From Cryptomeria japonica (lineage: Eukaryota > Streptophyta > Pinopsida > Cupressales > Cupressaceae): DNA of 64,000 bases. Each line of letters begins with the position of its first letter. The first letter of the stretch is position 1. Shown here in pieces: positions 24,786 to 36,410 of this stretch. Below the pieces are notes generated by a model. The model made no database searches and was not told where the DNA came from. It saw only the letters and a list, made by a program, of their open reading frames with translations. The DNA lies in the NCBI RefSeq assembly GCF_030272615.1, contig NW_026729339.1, positions 30,984 through 94,983 on the forward strand, in the 5' to 3' direction. The position numbers and the translations under genes are program-made.

Positions 24786-25877
24786 GGTGAGATAACAAAG
24801 GCTTTGGAAGAGGTACATCAAGGAATTTGCGGGACTCATTCAAGTGGCCCATCACTTGCCAAGAAACTCCTGCGAGCTGGATATTATTGGCCATCTATGG
24901 AAAAGGATTCCTACTACTTTGTCAGAAAATGCAAGAAATGTCAAGTTCATGGCAACCTGATACATGCACCAGCTCAGGAACTACAACCAATCATGACACC
25001 ATGGCCTTTCTGTCAATGGGGCCTTGACCTTGTGGGTAAGATTCATCCATCTTCATCCAATGGCCATAAATTCATTATTACCGCTACCAAATATTTCACA
25101 AAGTGGATCGAAGCTGTTCCACTTACCCAAGTCACCGGCAAGCAGATCGCCTCATTCATCCTCAACTACATCATCTGCCGGTATGGTGTACCCATGTCCA
25201 TCATCACAGATAACGATCTTCCTTTCAAAAATCAGGATGTCTGTGAGCTTTGTGAGAAATTTCATATCCAACATCGCTTTTCCACCCCCTATTACCCACA
25301 AGGCAATGGTCAGGCTAAAGCATCCAATAAAAACATATTGAGAATCCTAAAGAAGACAGTCAATGATGCCGGTCGTGATTGGCATGTTCAATTGAATCCA
25401 GCATTATGGGCATATCAAACTAGCATTCGAACCCCTACAAGTGCAACTCCTTATTCATTGGTCTATGGTGCAGAAGCTATCTTACCTATTGAGGTTGAGA
25501 TACCATCATTACGAGATTCCTTGCATAATCTCATCGATGATGAAGCATACAGAGTCTCACGTCTTCAGGACTTAGAGTTACTTGATGAGAAGCGACAAGC
25601 TGCATACAATCACCTCAAAGCCTATCAGTAGCGCATGAGTAGAAGCTACAATCACCGAGTTAGATCTCGTACATTTGAGGTAGGTGATCTTGTTCTTCGA
25701 GAGAATCCTCGCAACCAACCAAACAGAGAACATCAAGGCAATTTTGAATCAAATTGGCTCGGCCCATATGTTGTCACTGCTGTATTCGGGTCTGGGGCAT
25801 ATCAGTTGGCTACATCAGACGGAGAACCGCTCGCAGATCCAATCAATAGCATGCACCTCAAACGGTTTTATACCTAA
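24786..25877 (+). pseudogene. pol: Integrase and end of pol, copy 2 (broken)
   Basis: The HHCC finger and core are uninterrupted from EVHQGICGTHSSG to the shared TAG 25629-25631. Catalytic positions are Asp in GLDLVG, Asp in ITDND (Gly to Asp just after it), and Lys in place of Glu in GQAKASNKN (AAA 25317-25319). The tail SRSYNHRV to LKRFYT is intact and ends at TAA 25875-25877. Even if the stop were read through, the missing Glu predicts an inactive integrase. Confidence 0.92.
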
Positions 25878-28301
25878 GGTGTACAAGGCATCAGGCTCCC
25901 CTACATATTAGAAAATACCAAAAACATTCAGAAAAATGTCCTAAAGAAAATACCAAAAACATTCAGAAAAATGTCCTAAAGAAAATACAAAAACATTCAA
26001 AAAAAGTAAAGAAAAATCATGCATCCAAACGGTGAACAACCACTCCAGTGGCACCTTGGGTAAGTACAATGGTGAAAACCTGGCAAACAGGTGCCACTCG
26101 TAAAGGCAATGGCTCCAGTATCTTTCAGGCTCGTTGCGATCACATTCATACATACACACATCCATCCATCTAACCATGGCTAGTTATTTGATCTGTAATC
26201 CAAGAAAGTACTTCATGCATCTGGCATCCCGCTTTTTCATAAATCATGTCCAACTTGGGGGCAATGCCCTTACAATCTAGATGATGGAAGTGGATTCTAC
26301 ATTACTGGTGATTCATTGGCAAAAACATTCAAAAATGTCTCGCAAAATACAAAAACATTCAAAAATGTCTTGCAAAATCCAAAAACATTCAAAAATGACT
26401 CACAAAATCCAAAAAACATTCAAAAACTATTACACAAAATCCAAAAACATCGAAAAACCCATCGAAAATCACACAAAAACATGGCAACACCTTGTACATA
26501 TTCATTCAAGCAGATGCAAAACCAACATTAACACAGTACTCACACAATGACCATTTATCAATCGACCACACAATCCACATCCAACAAATCAGAAACTGTC
26601 TTTAAAAACAAGGATGCATCCTTCCTTACCAAAACAAAGACAAAAGTGACGTTTTCTTTGATAAGAAAATTATGTTAAGCTATCAAATGCTTGGTTGATT
26701 CATGAGTAATTCATTTGTTTATCTGTATCGGGATCTTTCAGCATTGTTTTGTATCATTTGCGCATTATTTCTGATGAAGTTCTGGGGCATGTACTAATGG
26801 TGTCTACGTGGGAAGTTCACTAGGCTACGTGATCTTATGCCAAATGCAATCATAGATCACTACGGCTTGCTGACTACAGCGTATACCTCGACCATATGAG
26901 CATGAACCATTACCAAGGATCCTTATTCTTTATTCTTTATGTATATATTGTTTGTTTGCAGGTGCAATACTCTTCCTTTGGTTCCTCCTACCTCATCCAA
27001 ACTGGATAAAGGTTTTTTATCTCTTAGTACGGTATGAACTTGTCTCAGGATATGATCAGCCTAAGATCAAGGAGGACGATCCAAGTCATGCATGAATAGA
27101 GATAATCCTTGTCTGTTCCACAAGCAACACTCTGGTTGACTTGATCCCTTATATCAAGTCGTTTGTATTAACTTGCTATATAAAATCCATGTAAGAAATA
27201 CTCTGGTCATCTTGAATCATTATGTCAAGATGCTTGTATTTTCTTACAACATTTTAAAGCTCAATGATGAAAATAGAGCACTATGGATCATCATTCCATC
27301 TCATCTATATATACTGCATTTCGTTGCATTCCAACCATCCATACATTCATAATAGCTGCATATCATGCATACATAGTCATAATAATGCATACTCTATTTT
27401 CCTCTTCTTCCATAGGAATGAGTCATAAGTCCTCCATATCTTCTATCTAACATCAAATCCCCCCTCACCCTCCTTATCTTGATCATCAACATCATCCTAA
27501 TCCCTTCATCGCTTCCCATCCTCACTCATCCACAAAATTAAGCCAGTTACTCTGTCTACATAGGTACATCGACTCACACACACCTAGACTATCAACAGAT
27601 ACTCTGATCAAGTATCTTCGGGTCTCAACAGGTAATCGATTATGGTAATCCTAGACTACATCAAGCATTTATCACAATGACGTAGTCTCAACGGGGCTGC
27701 CATGATTCCCCACAACCATCCATCACACGCACACACTATCAATTGATCAACCAATCAAACACAATCCACCGGACAATTACCTCAATTGTCTACGTCTCAA
27801 CGAGTATTTTACTTCATATACCTTGACTTCATCAGGCAATTACATCAATTGTCTAAGTCACATCAGGTCACTTTGATTCACTTACTCAGACTTTATCATG
27901 TCCAAGCGACCAACTGACATCCACTGTCACACTTTGACTTGACTGGGGCAATTAAACCGATTGCACCAGATTGTCCAAACAATTTTGATCAATTGTATAG
28001 CATCAATCCAAACCCCACACTACATCTGCTATGTATCTCTTGCATGACCTCAGGGTACTCGTTGGCTTGTTGTTTCTTCATATTCAATCCATTTTCTCCC
28101 ATTCTTTCATCATTAGTTCTAATTTCTTCTATTCTACCTCCCCTCCGCTTTTCATTCTTTTTCGAGAGATCGCCCGATTTTTCAAAAAAATTCGGCCCAT
28201 CTCTCGAGGGGGCATACCACCCATTAAATTTACATTTTATGGGGCATTTCTTCACACCTATTTTTCTTTCTTTGAAACGACGCGATAAACTGCACCGTCT
28301 C
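25878..28301 (+). other. 3' non-coding spacer, copy 2
   Basis: Counterpart of 11564-13987 with the same short tandem arrays at 25912-26004 and 26319-26439. No supported gene. Confidence 0.7.
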
Positions 28302-28314
28302 AAAGAGGGGCAAA
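28302..28314 (+). other. Polypurine tract, copy 2
   Basis: AAAGAGGGGCAAA directly before the TG of LTR3. Confidence 0.85.
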
Positions 28315-30158
28315 TGTAGTTACATAAATCTGTCCACTTAATTAAATGAATACTTAGTATTTATTTGATTATTTAACCATCAATTAATAATTAATTAAAT
28401 TAATATTTAATAAATTCATCTTAACCCTCTTCTCCTATTAATTAAATAAATTATTCAATTTATTTGATTTAATTCACTTAACCAAATTCATACCATTAAT
28501 TAAATAAATAAATCACATTTGTTTAATTAAATCTTCTCTCACATTTAAATAAATTAATATTTATTTAAATCCCCCAAAATCCCACCTCTCACATTTAAAT
28601 AAATAAATCATTTATTTAAATCACCTTTATCCTCCACCCACTTGTATTTTCCTACAAAAGCAAGTTGCACAATTATTTTAAATAAATAATTTATTTAAAT
28701 CACCTTTATCCTCCACCCACTTGTATTTTCCTACAAAAGCAAGTTGCACAACTATTTTAAATAAATTATTTATTTAAAATCCTATTTATCCTCACCCACT
28801 TGAAACCTTTAATGGTTTCCCTTAAAGTATTCAAACTTGATGGCTTTAAAGTCTTCAAACTTGATGGCTTCCTTCTATAGTCTTCTTAAGACTTTAATGG
28901 TTTTCCTTAAAGTCTTCAAGCCTTTAATGGTTCCCCTCAAAGTCTTCAAGCATTTTAATGCTTTATCTTCCTTTTTCTCATTTAAATAAATTAATATTTA
29001 TTTGAATATTTATCCAAATACAACTTGCACACATTTATTGAAATAAATGAATTTTTATTTTAATAAAATCCTATTTTCCCTCACCCACCAAATCCACTTG
29101 CAAAATCTAATCCCCTTCTAGATTCTTCTAACCCCTTCCTAATTAACTTAATCCATCCCCTAATTATTGTCACATTCCTAAGCAAAATGGAGTCACTTCT
29201 CAAAGCCTAAAAGTCTTGGATAACCTTTGAAAGCTTCCAACCTTCAACCACTAAATGGCTCAAAGTCTTTGATAACCATTGAAGGCTTTCAACCTTCAAC
29301 CACTTAATCCCCAAAGTCTCCAATAACCATTAATGGTTACCTCAAACCCTCCCACATGGTTAAAACATTTGTTTTGACTCAACCTCTACCCAACCCAAGG
29401 GTCTCATCAAGCCTTTAATGCTTTGACCATGATTATCTCTTAATCATTTGCACAAAGGTTTATCCTTGCATTAACTCCTAATCCAGTGGGTAATCCTAAT
29501 TTAGGCTTGACCCTTACCTTCTAGATAACCATGAGGTCTCCTCAGGCATTTAATGCCTCCAACCTCTTCTCTCAACCCAATCTTATGTTGACACTTGTCA
29601 CCATTTCATTGGTGCAAATTGTGCACATGGATCCCCAACTTTCAAGCTTGACCCTTGATTAAACCTTTCAATCCTGGCCATCCATTGCTCCATTTTTCCT
29701 ATAAATAGAGCCCATTCCTTCATAATCCAGATCCTGAAAACTTGTATGCATTTGGGCTATAGACATTTTTAGAGAGCATTTAGCATAGCATAACTAAAAT
29801 CTTGTCTTTTTGGTTAAAATACATCATTTTAGCATCAATAGCATAGTATTTAGCTTTTCATTTCATATTTGAAGCTTAATATTAAATCTCAATCCTCCAT
29901 AAGCATCCATAGTGCAAAAAGCTGCTGAGAGCTACACTCATTTGGGACTTGGAGAGGAGAGGAACAAGGGAGGAGCAACTATGAGCATCTTGATTAGCTA
30001 TTGCATTCTATGTTTATATGCATTCTATTTCATGCTTAATATCTCTCTTGATATGCCTGTTTAGGATAATCTTTTGTTGCTAACACTAACGTTTGTTTCT
30101 TGTGCTCTTGTGTGTGTTGCTATCAAACAGATTTTCTAATCCTTTTTGCAGAGCATCA
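28315..30158 (+). repeat. Right LTR (LTR3), complete
   Basis: 1844 bp, TGTAGTTACA to AGAGCATCA, with a TATA box at 29700-29708. Immediately after it the sequence leaves the element (TTATCTTCACC instead of the primer-binding site), which fixes the LTR boundary. It has private variants near its right end (CTATTGCATT, ATGCATTC, ACTAACG, TTGCAGAGC). Confidence 0.95.
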
Positions 30159-30232
30159 TTATCTTCACCAAACTAGTCGAAGATGAGAGAGTCAATGTCT
30201 AGAGTAATGTTAATAGGTTGGCACTTTGACAT

Positions 30233-31962
30233 CTATCTTTTTATTTGTTTTCTCCTTCAATGGCACTGGTGCATCCTCTTCATACATGTCCTTTAGCCTT
30301 CTATTATCTTTAGGTTGTTCTCCACCTCCTCCTAATTGTGAGCTAGATCTTTGGAGGTTCAAACCTATACTGGCTAAGGCTTTTGATATATTAAGACCCT
30401 GGGATGTGCTTTGTTCTTTGCTTGGGATTCTTTTTGGTGTGAAAGAACCAACACATTCATTTATTTAATTTTCAATCTATCTTCTTGTTCTTTCTAGAAT
30501 AGAGGATGTCCTATCCATAGTACCTGTATTATCTTTTCCAACACACTAAAATTGAGGAAGGGGAGTAAAAGAAACATCCTCATAGAATTTATCAATAATT
30601 ATGGAGCCATCATCTACCTCATCTTTAAGAATTGGTAATGATAAATTGAAGGCCTTGATTTGGTCTAGATCATCAACTTCATTTGATCTCTTCTTAGAAC
30701 TTCCTTTTCATCCATAAAATCCTACCAAAAATCTTCTAGGTGAGGGCACTGTTCATATAGGCTTTCTCCATAAAGATTCATCCTGGCCCAAAACCTTTGC
30801 TGTTGGAGTGTGATCTTGGAGACAAAGAATGAAAATTAAATTTTGCTAAAACTCTTTCTACAACTTTGGCTGTCATATTACTCTTGCATAACAAATAAAA
30901 GAGAGAGAAGAAAGGAATACCTTTTATTTTTTCATGGAAACAAATTTAATATTTACCATTTCCATTTGGAAACAACTCTTTAGGAAAATAAGGGAAATTT
31001 TAATGGGTCATTTTCATAATCCCTTATTCTCAAGTAAGAGAATTTATCAAGCTAGATATAAAAACTACCATACCTCATCACTAGGGTTGCAACTTCATGA
31101 GAAGTTATTTATTCAAGTGATCCTTCAATCCTTTTAATCATGACCTAGAAGAAAGCATCATTGACATAGAGGAAATCTCTTATCCCTATTTATTTTTGCA
31201 ACTATGGGAAATAACTGAACATAGGCTGTGTATCTACCATGAGAGACCCTTGGGTCCTCAAACTAGGCTAGAGAACCTCTTTACTAGCAAGAATGTGAGT
31301 CAACATAGATCACACGTGGAATACAAATCTTTGTCTATAATTGACTAGTTGCTTATGCAAATGCTCACTCATTAGCTTGGCCCAATATATTTACTAGTTT
31401 TCTCCACATATAATCAATATAAATTGGCACATCCAATATTAGAACTCAATATCTTTAGGAATCTATAGAACATGACTCAAGAAGGTGATTAAATCAACAT
31501 TTTTTTCTTTGAAATGGTGTCTCTTGAGGTGGGAAGGGAGCCTGTATTTGCATTTTCTCTTCATTTTTAGCTATCTCTTAGCAATACAATTCAAACACCA
31601 ATCATTTATATTATTGAAGTAATCTCAGTCAGAATTAATAAACACACCTACATATTGTACCCAGTTGAGAATCCTTAATACTTGCGAGTCAACCTCAGAA
31701 TGAATTTTGCAAATATAGAGCAACTAAAGGCTCTTGTATCCTACAAAATCGAGTGATAATTATTCACATATGAAATGACCAACTTAGGGCATGGAGAAAT
31801 AGGTAGGAAAATTATATCATTTAAAAACCCACTTTCGACAATTCTCTTACTAATAGTAGAGATGGTCTCTTGTTGTATTTTTCCCAGAATTCGTTGAAGG
31901 CTTGCATTTCCCAAATTCATGTCCTTCACATAATCTAAGATATTTTCTACTATAGGTGGCAT
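30233..31962 (-). pseudogene. Degenerate unidentified ORF, probably a mobile-element remnant
   Basis: Read on the minus strand, about 30233-30810 gives one long frame broken by a few stops. It has recognisably protein-like text: KGSSKKRSNEVDDLDQIKAF, an acidic stretch DEVDDGSIII, CVGSFTPKRIPSKEQSTSQG and LKDMYEEDAPVPLKEKTNKK. Further upstream on the same strand (31741-31962) there is a 73-codon open piece, with decayed text between. The low-complexity acidic/basic composition resembles LINE ORF1 C-terminal or gag-like regions, but I recognise no domain. It starts within about 75 bp of LTR3, so the retroelement may have inserted into or beside it. Confidence 0.3.
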
Positions 31963-32048
31963 TGAGGAAACCTAAAATATGAATTTCATATGTAACTAAC
32001 AATTAACAAAGACTTATGTAATTCCTATAGACACTAGACAAAATTGCA

Positions 32049-32050
<2 letters not shown>

Positions 32051-32079
<29 letters not shown>
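32051..32079. repeat. (AT)n microsatellite
   Basis: Fourteen uninterrupted AT dinucleotides. Confidence 0.97.
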
Positions 32080-32081
<2 letters not shown>

Positions 32082-32789
32082 AGACACAACACAGACTCAT
32101 AGAAGATACTTTAAAACCTTTGTGCTAGTCAAATCTGAAGAGTTCTCACATTGAATTATGAAACATCAACAAGAAAGGAATTTTTAGTCTAACCTATTTT
32201 GTAGTGCTCCCTATCTTGTCTCTCATTACTGAAGCTCTTGAATCTTTTGGGTTACTCTTTAGGATAGAATGAATTATAGAAGAGGTTGTAGTTCTCTTAA
32301 AAGAAGCATCAATTTCCTTTAATTTTGGTGGTGATAAGTACCATCCACTTCTTTGACATCTACTAATATCCACCCTTGAAAATTATGCTGATACGATTCT
32401 CCATGCCTTTCACGAGCTAATGATTATTAATATGTTGTACGTGTTGACATCATAAAAATAATACACATTGAGAGATGAGAATCACATTGAGCTAGGTGAT
32501 TGGGAAAATGTTGAACCATGGAACCAAAGATATGTGAGGTTCAAAGGTTCAAAGAACTTGCGACTTGTTGACAATGAAGAGCATCATTACTATATGGCCG
32601 ATAATTATATGAGACACTTGAGGAAAGGTCAAGTGATCAAGCAATTCTATAATGAATGAACTTTTTGATTAGGTACAAAAGGTAAGAAAAATTCCAAATA
32701 TATAAAGGGCATAATTTGATAGAGAGGGAGGCAAATAAATAAAGACTTATCCTTGACAATTATGGAGATATAATTTCAAATGAAAGGCA
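32080..32789. other. Non-coding stretch
   Basis: AT-rich. A 63-codon open frame at 32468-32659 has no recognisable domain. Nothing supported. Confidence 0.5.
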
Positions 32790-33386
32790 TCGTGAACTAA
32801 ATAGAATCTTAAGGATTCTTAGTTATTTTTATCTATCCACTAGAACCACTCCTAGAACTTGAGAATTGGATATGAATGTTGATTCTTATACCTAATAATT
32901 CCATTTAGCCTATTATTTTCTTGTATAAGATTATGTTTGATTTTGTCTATATCCTATGTGATTTTGACATGTATAATTTGATTATTTTTTTAACAGCCAT
33001 TTACCTTGTGTGTTTACACATTTTTAGTTCTAAAATATTTAAATTAATATCAAGGTATTATCAATGAACAACAATGTTAGGACTAAACTTTCAGATTTCC
33101 ATAAATGCCTTATTCAGAACCCTTGTTGTAGACATTTCCTACAAGTGTTTGGAATATCAATCGAAAACATCATTGAATACACCTAATGTAATTTTTATAA
33201 ATATAAATAAATGATTATTATAATCTAATGATCTAATTCTCTCTAGAATGGCATTCATATGTTTGACATATAATTGAATGATTCTACAATGTATGATACA
33301 TTCCCTAAGGCTTGTCTTGAAATATGTCATCTCAAGTGTTAAATGTGCATGTTCTTAGATAGCAAGAAATGGGAACTAGTCTAATT
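32790..33386 (+). repeat. Dispersed repeat A, copy 1
   Basis: Aligns by eye, same orientation, with 44085-44690. Shared landmarks include AAATAGAATCTTAA at the left, GATTCTACAATGTATGATAC near 33280, and CCCTAAGGCTTGTCTTGAAA just after it. Similarity is strong in the right 150 bp and weaker to the left. The family is unknown. No coding potential seen. Confidence 0.7.
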
Positions 33387-33560
33387 TTTTTAATGAATAT
33401 ATGATTTTTTACTAATTTGGAAGGAGAGGGAATCTACTAGATCTAGCCTCAAAAGACTGAGATTCTGATTAGATTCTAGACTCTTTTTTGGTAGGGGCTT
33501 TCTCCTTCCTAGATTGAATTCAATTTATTGTTTAATAACTAGGACAAAATAGGTGATAAT
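33387..33560 (+). repeat. Direct repeat C, left copy
   Basis: Matches 33786-33960 in the same orientation, with shared blocks such as TACTAATTTGGAAGGAGA and TTTTTTGGTAGGGGCTTTCT. The two copies flank about 225 bp. Confidence 0.8.
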
Positions 33561-33785
33561 AAAAGTATTACATATGATAGAAGTAGTAATCTACAGATGT
33601 CGCACATAGCTACTGACTTGGATTTGGCCAAAATAAGCTATCTAGAACATGCTCTCAAAAGTTCATAAAAGACACAACATCTATTGTGCCCCCCCTAAAA
33701 TGTTAATTTTTTTAAGTATTTCAAAAATCACCTCAATAAAAAAATAGCTAACTCCATGTAGTTTATGTTTGATTTTTTTGCTATT

Positions 33786-33960
33786 TTTTTAATGAATATA
33801 TGTATTTTTACTAATTTGGAAGGAGATGGAATCTAACAGATCTAGCCTTGAAAGACTGAGATTATGATTGAATTCTAGGCTCTTTTTTGGTAGGGGCTTT
33901 CTCCTTCCAAGATTGAATTGATTTGATTGTGTGGTATTTAGGGGAAAATAGGTGATAATT
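33786..33960 (+). repeat. Direct repeat C, right copy
   Basis: Counterpart of 33387-33560. Differences are scattered substitutions, so the duplication is not recent. Confidence 0.8.
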
Positions 33961-34049
33961 GAAGTATTCTAAGAGAAACAACAATTGATTGATCCAAGAT
34001 TCATTGAATAAGGTAATTTAGAATCAAAGTAATTTATTCCATGTTTCTC

Positions 34050-34820
34050 TCCACCAAATCTAGGAATTGATGTCCAAGATTCATTGAATAAGCTCATTTA
34101 GAATCAAAGCCCCAAGAAATAAAATCATCGTCTAGAGAACAATAAGGTTGATCCTTGAGAATAGATAAGAGAAAACCTCCTCTAAGCTAGCTACTAGAAT
34201 CTTCAACTGAACTTCCTCTAGTCACTGATACTACTCACTCATTAGTATCCCCTCCCATCTCAACCATCTAGATTCTTTAAATTTTCTTTGTGAAATTATA
34301 TTTTGTTCATGTTATCCATTCCGAGCATGTCATCTTGTTTTATTCCAAGGATATGTAAATATATAATGCATTAAGAAATGGTTTAAATTGATATCTAAGT
34401 TATTTTTCACTTTGTTTCTATGATGGATACCTATATCTATATTTCACTCTATTCAACGTCTAATCTTTGTGCTATCCTAAATACTAAGCTTCATATATTA
34501 TTCCATATTAAGAATATCCTACTTTTAAGCCTTCCACCATCCTAAATATTGATATTCATACATTATCCCACAAACTAAACTTCATGGCATCCTACTTTTG
34601 ATATTTACTCTATCCTAATACTAATATTTATTCACTATGGATTAAATCATTTATTTTTTTGGTATAATCCACAATCTTGAGCTCTATGTGATACTCTTGT
34701 TTTGAACTTTGTGAATTATCCATCTTCATAAGAATATGATGCAATAATTAAAACATCACACTTTTAACCTACAAGATCAACATTTGAAACAACAAACTTA
34801 AATGCTAAAAATTGAAACAC
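34050..34820 (+). repeat. Dispersed repeat B, copy 1
   Basis: Aligns by eye with 56800-57310 in the same orientation. Landmarks are CCAAGATTCATT, AAAACCTCCTCTAAGC, GAGCTCTATGTG and CAACCTACAAGATCAA, in the same order. It contains short decayed words (ATCCTA, TTCATACAT) repeated internally. Function unknown. Confidence 0.7.
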
Positions 34821-35509
34821 TTTATAATTAACAACTTTTCATAATTTGTTAAACATAGATCATTAATACAAATGTCTGGATCATTAATTAATTTATTTTA
34901 TTCAAGTCCATGATGGAGGACAGTGGGAGATAATTTGTGCATGTATGGAATAGGGTGTTTGAGGGAAATGGAGATGCTTGAGGGAGAAGGCGACCCAAAA
35001 GCGAATGGAAAAGTTGTTAGCAAGGATCATTTTACCTTTATTTCCTCTTCTTTGACCATTGCATATGGTGGAATTTTAATATTTTTGGTTGAGGGTCTCT
35101 TCTACCATGGTGGAAGAGAAGTATACTTTTTTTTGTTGCAAAGATGGCTCTTTATTAAGATCATATTGATTTTCAATCGAGGGTCCACTTTTTTATTACA
35201 CTAGCCTCTTTTTCATGTAGCTCTTACAAAGGTGTAGTGTTCTCCTATGGAGGTGGAGACCTCTCTTATTGGATAGGTTGAGGGTTTGGATCTTCATTAA
35301 TCTTACCTTTCCTATTAAAGTTGAAAGTGTTTGTATGGGAGAGGTTCAGTGTCTTGTCTCTAATATTGCAAATGATGCCCATATTTTGGTCTTCTTTCCT
35401 TCCTTTACTATTGAGGTGGTGACTTTGGTAGGTAAGTGGATCTTATTGAAGGTTTTGGGAGCCTTCTTAAAACCCATTATTATTGTGATTCTTGAGATGA
35501 GTTGTTAGG
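34821..35509 (+). other. Non-coding stretch, possibly LINE-derived
   Basis: Open frames at 34923-35204 and 35269-35508 are hydrophobic and have no recognisable domain. The GT-rich composition and position directly before a LINE-like 3' end suggest decayed LINE sequence. Not identified. Confidence 0.3.
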
Positions 35510-35720
35510 TGGCTTGAGCCTTCTTTCTTGCGAAGATGATTCACTAATGTTTTGATTTTTTTATTATGCTATATTTGGGCTACTAGTTGTCTGAGTGTTA
35601 TCTGTTGGTAGTGATTTTCTTGCTTATAGGTTTTTTTTTTCCTTCAAAACATGTTGTATGGGGTTTTGGGTCCCCTCAAAACCTATTTTATACTTAATAA
35701 AAACGCTAATGTCTGGAGTG
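35510..35720 (+). mobile_element. LINE-like 3' end, copy 1
   Basis: T-rich 3' region ending GGTTTTGGGTCCCCTCAAAACC, an AATAAAA signal near 35697, and the terminal words ACGCTAATGTCTGGAGTGTTGG. The same ending recurs at 36344-36405 with small changes. This type of terminal sequence is what I would expect of a plant LINE 3' UTR, but no RT domain is present here. Confidence 0.4.
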
Positions 35721-36216
35721 TTGGGTTATTAGTGAAATTGACCTTCTTAAACAAGGTATTAAGGATATCATTGACACATTTATTGAGAATTCAAAGACTG
35801 ATAAAATTGAAAAGCTTCTGAAGTTGACTCAAAAAATAACGAAGGACATTAGGATTATGAAAATAGAACATGAGTCTAGGATTGCATACCTGGAAAAAGG
35901 TATAGAGGATTTGATGGGCAAACTCAAGGGACTGATGGAGATTAGCAATGAAGCTATGCTTAGTAGTGCGAAAGGTGTCAAAAGGGTCAACAAAAAAGTT
36001 GCAATACTGAAATTCCAACTTGTCAGTTCAGATCCGTCTTCAAGAACCAATTTGGACAAGAAATATAATGCAATGTAAACTTCCACGGGGCCCTCTACCA
36101 GGACTAGAAGCATAAAACAGGAAAAAGGAAGCTCGAGATTTATTATGGAGGAGCTCAAAGAGATTAACAATAGTATGATCCAGAAGAATATCGAGCTCAT
36201 GAAAGCTCTTAATTAG
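35721..36216 (+). pseudogene. Coiled-coil ORF, LINE-associated
   Basis: One frame runs from the stop at 35709 to TAA at 36076-36078 and then, after this single stop, on to TAG at 36214-36216. The protein is strongly helical and charged: ISEIDLLKQGIKDI, EKLLKLTQKITKDIRIMK, AYLEKGIEDLMGKLKGLMEI, and after the stop EELKEINNSMIQKNIELMKA. Heptad-like spacing suggests a coiled coil, as in LINE ORF1 proteins. It is bracketed by two LINE-like 3' ends and is followed directly by 3'-UTR-like sequence without an RT. I infer a truncated or non-autonomous LINE. Confidence 0.4.
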
Positions 36217-36410
36217 CGGTTTCTGTATTTTTTATGTTGTAGGCTTATATCTAGTTTTTTGGTCTGGTGGGGAGCTTCCTCTATTTTTGTTATTGTTTAG
36301 CAACTTTTTTTAGACTTTGGTATGCTACTAGTTTTATTTTTGGTGGATTTGGGTTTTGGGTCCCTGTAAAACCCATTTATCTCAATCAAAAACACTAATG
36401 TTTGGAGTAT
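36217..36410 (+). mobile_element. LINE-like 3' end, copy 2
   Basis: Contains GGTTTTGGGTCCCTGTAAAACCC and CAAAAACACTAATGTTTGGAG, matching the ending at 35656-35716. Confidence 0.4.

Larger units (their letters stand above)
1..30158 (+). mobile_element. Tandem Ty3/gypsy (Tat-type) LTR retrotransposon, LTR-internal-LTR-internal-LTR
   Basis: Two nearly identical 14.3 kb units follow one another; every landmark of the first recurs 14,314 bp later. The order in each unit is LTR, primer-binding site, long leader, gag, aspartic protease, reverse transcriptase, RNase H, a second (archaeal-type) RNase H, integrase, long 3' spacer, polypurine tract, LTR. The order protease-RT-RNaseH-integrase defines Ty3/gypsy, and the extra RNase H is the established mark of the Tat lineage. 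The last LTR runs straight into unrelated DNA after 30158. The left end lies outside the window, so the target-site duplication cannot be checked. Both copies are inactive because of stop codons and lost catalytic residues. Confidence 0.95.

Noticed and set aside
1-30158. Assembly duplication of a single element
   Set aside because: The two units differ by many substitutions, different private stops, an 11 bp duplication in LTR2, and a distinct mosaic in the middle LTR, so it is not a simple repeated contig. A haplotype mis-join remains possible and needs long reads.
32468-32659. 63-codon open frame
   Set aside because: Charged, Asn/Glu-rich text without homologous features, in a repeat-rich region; could be chance.
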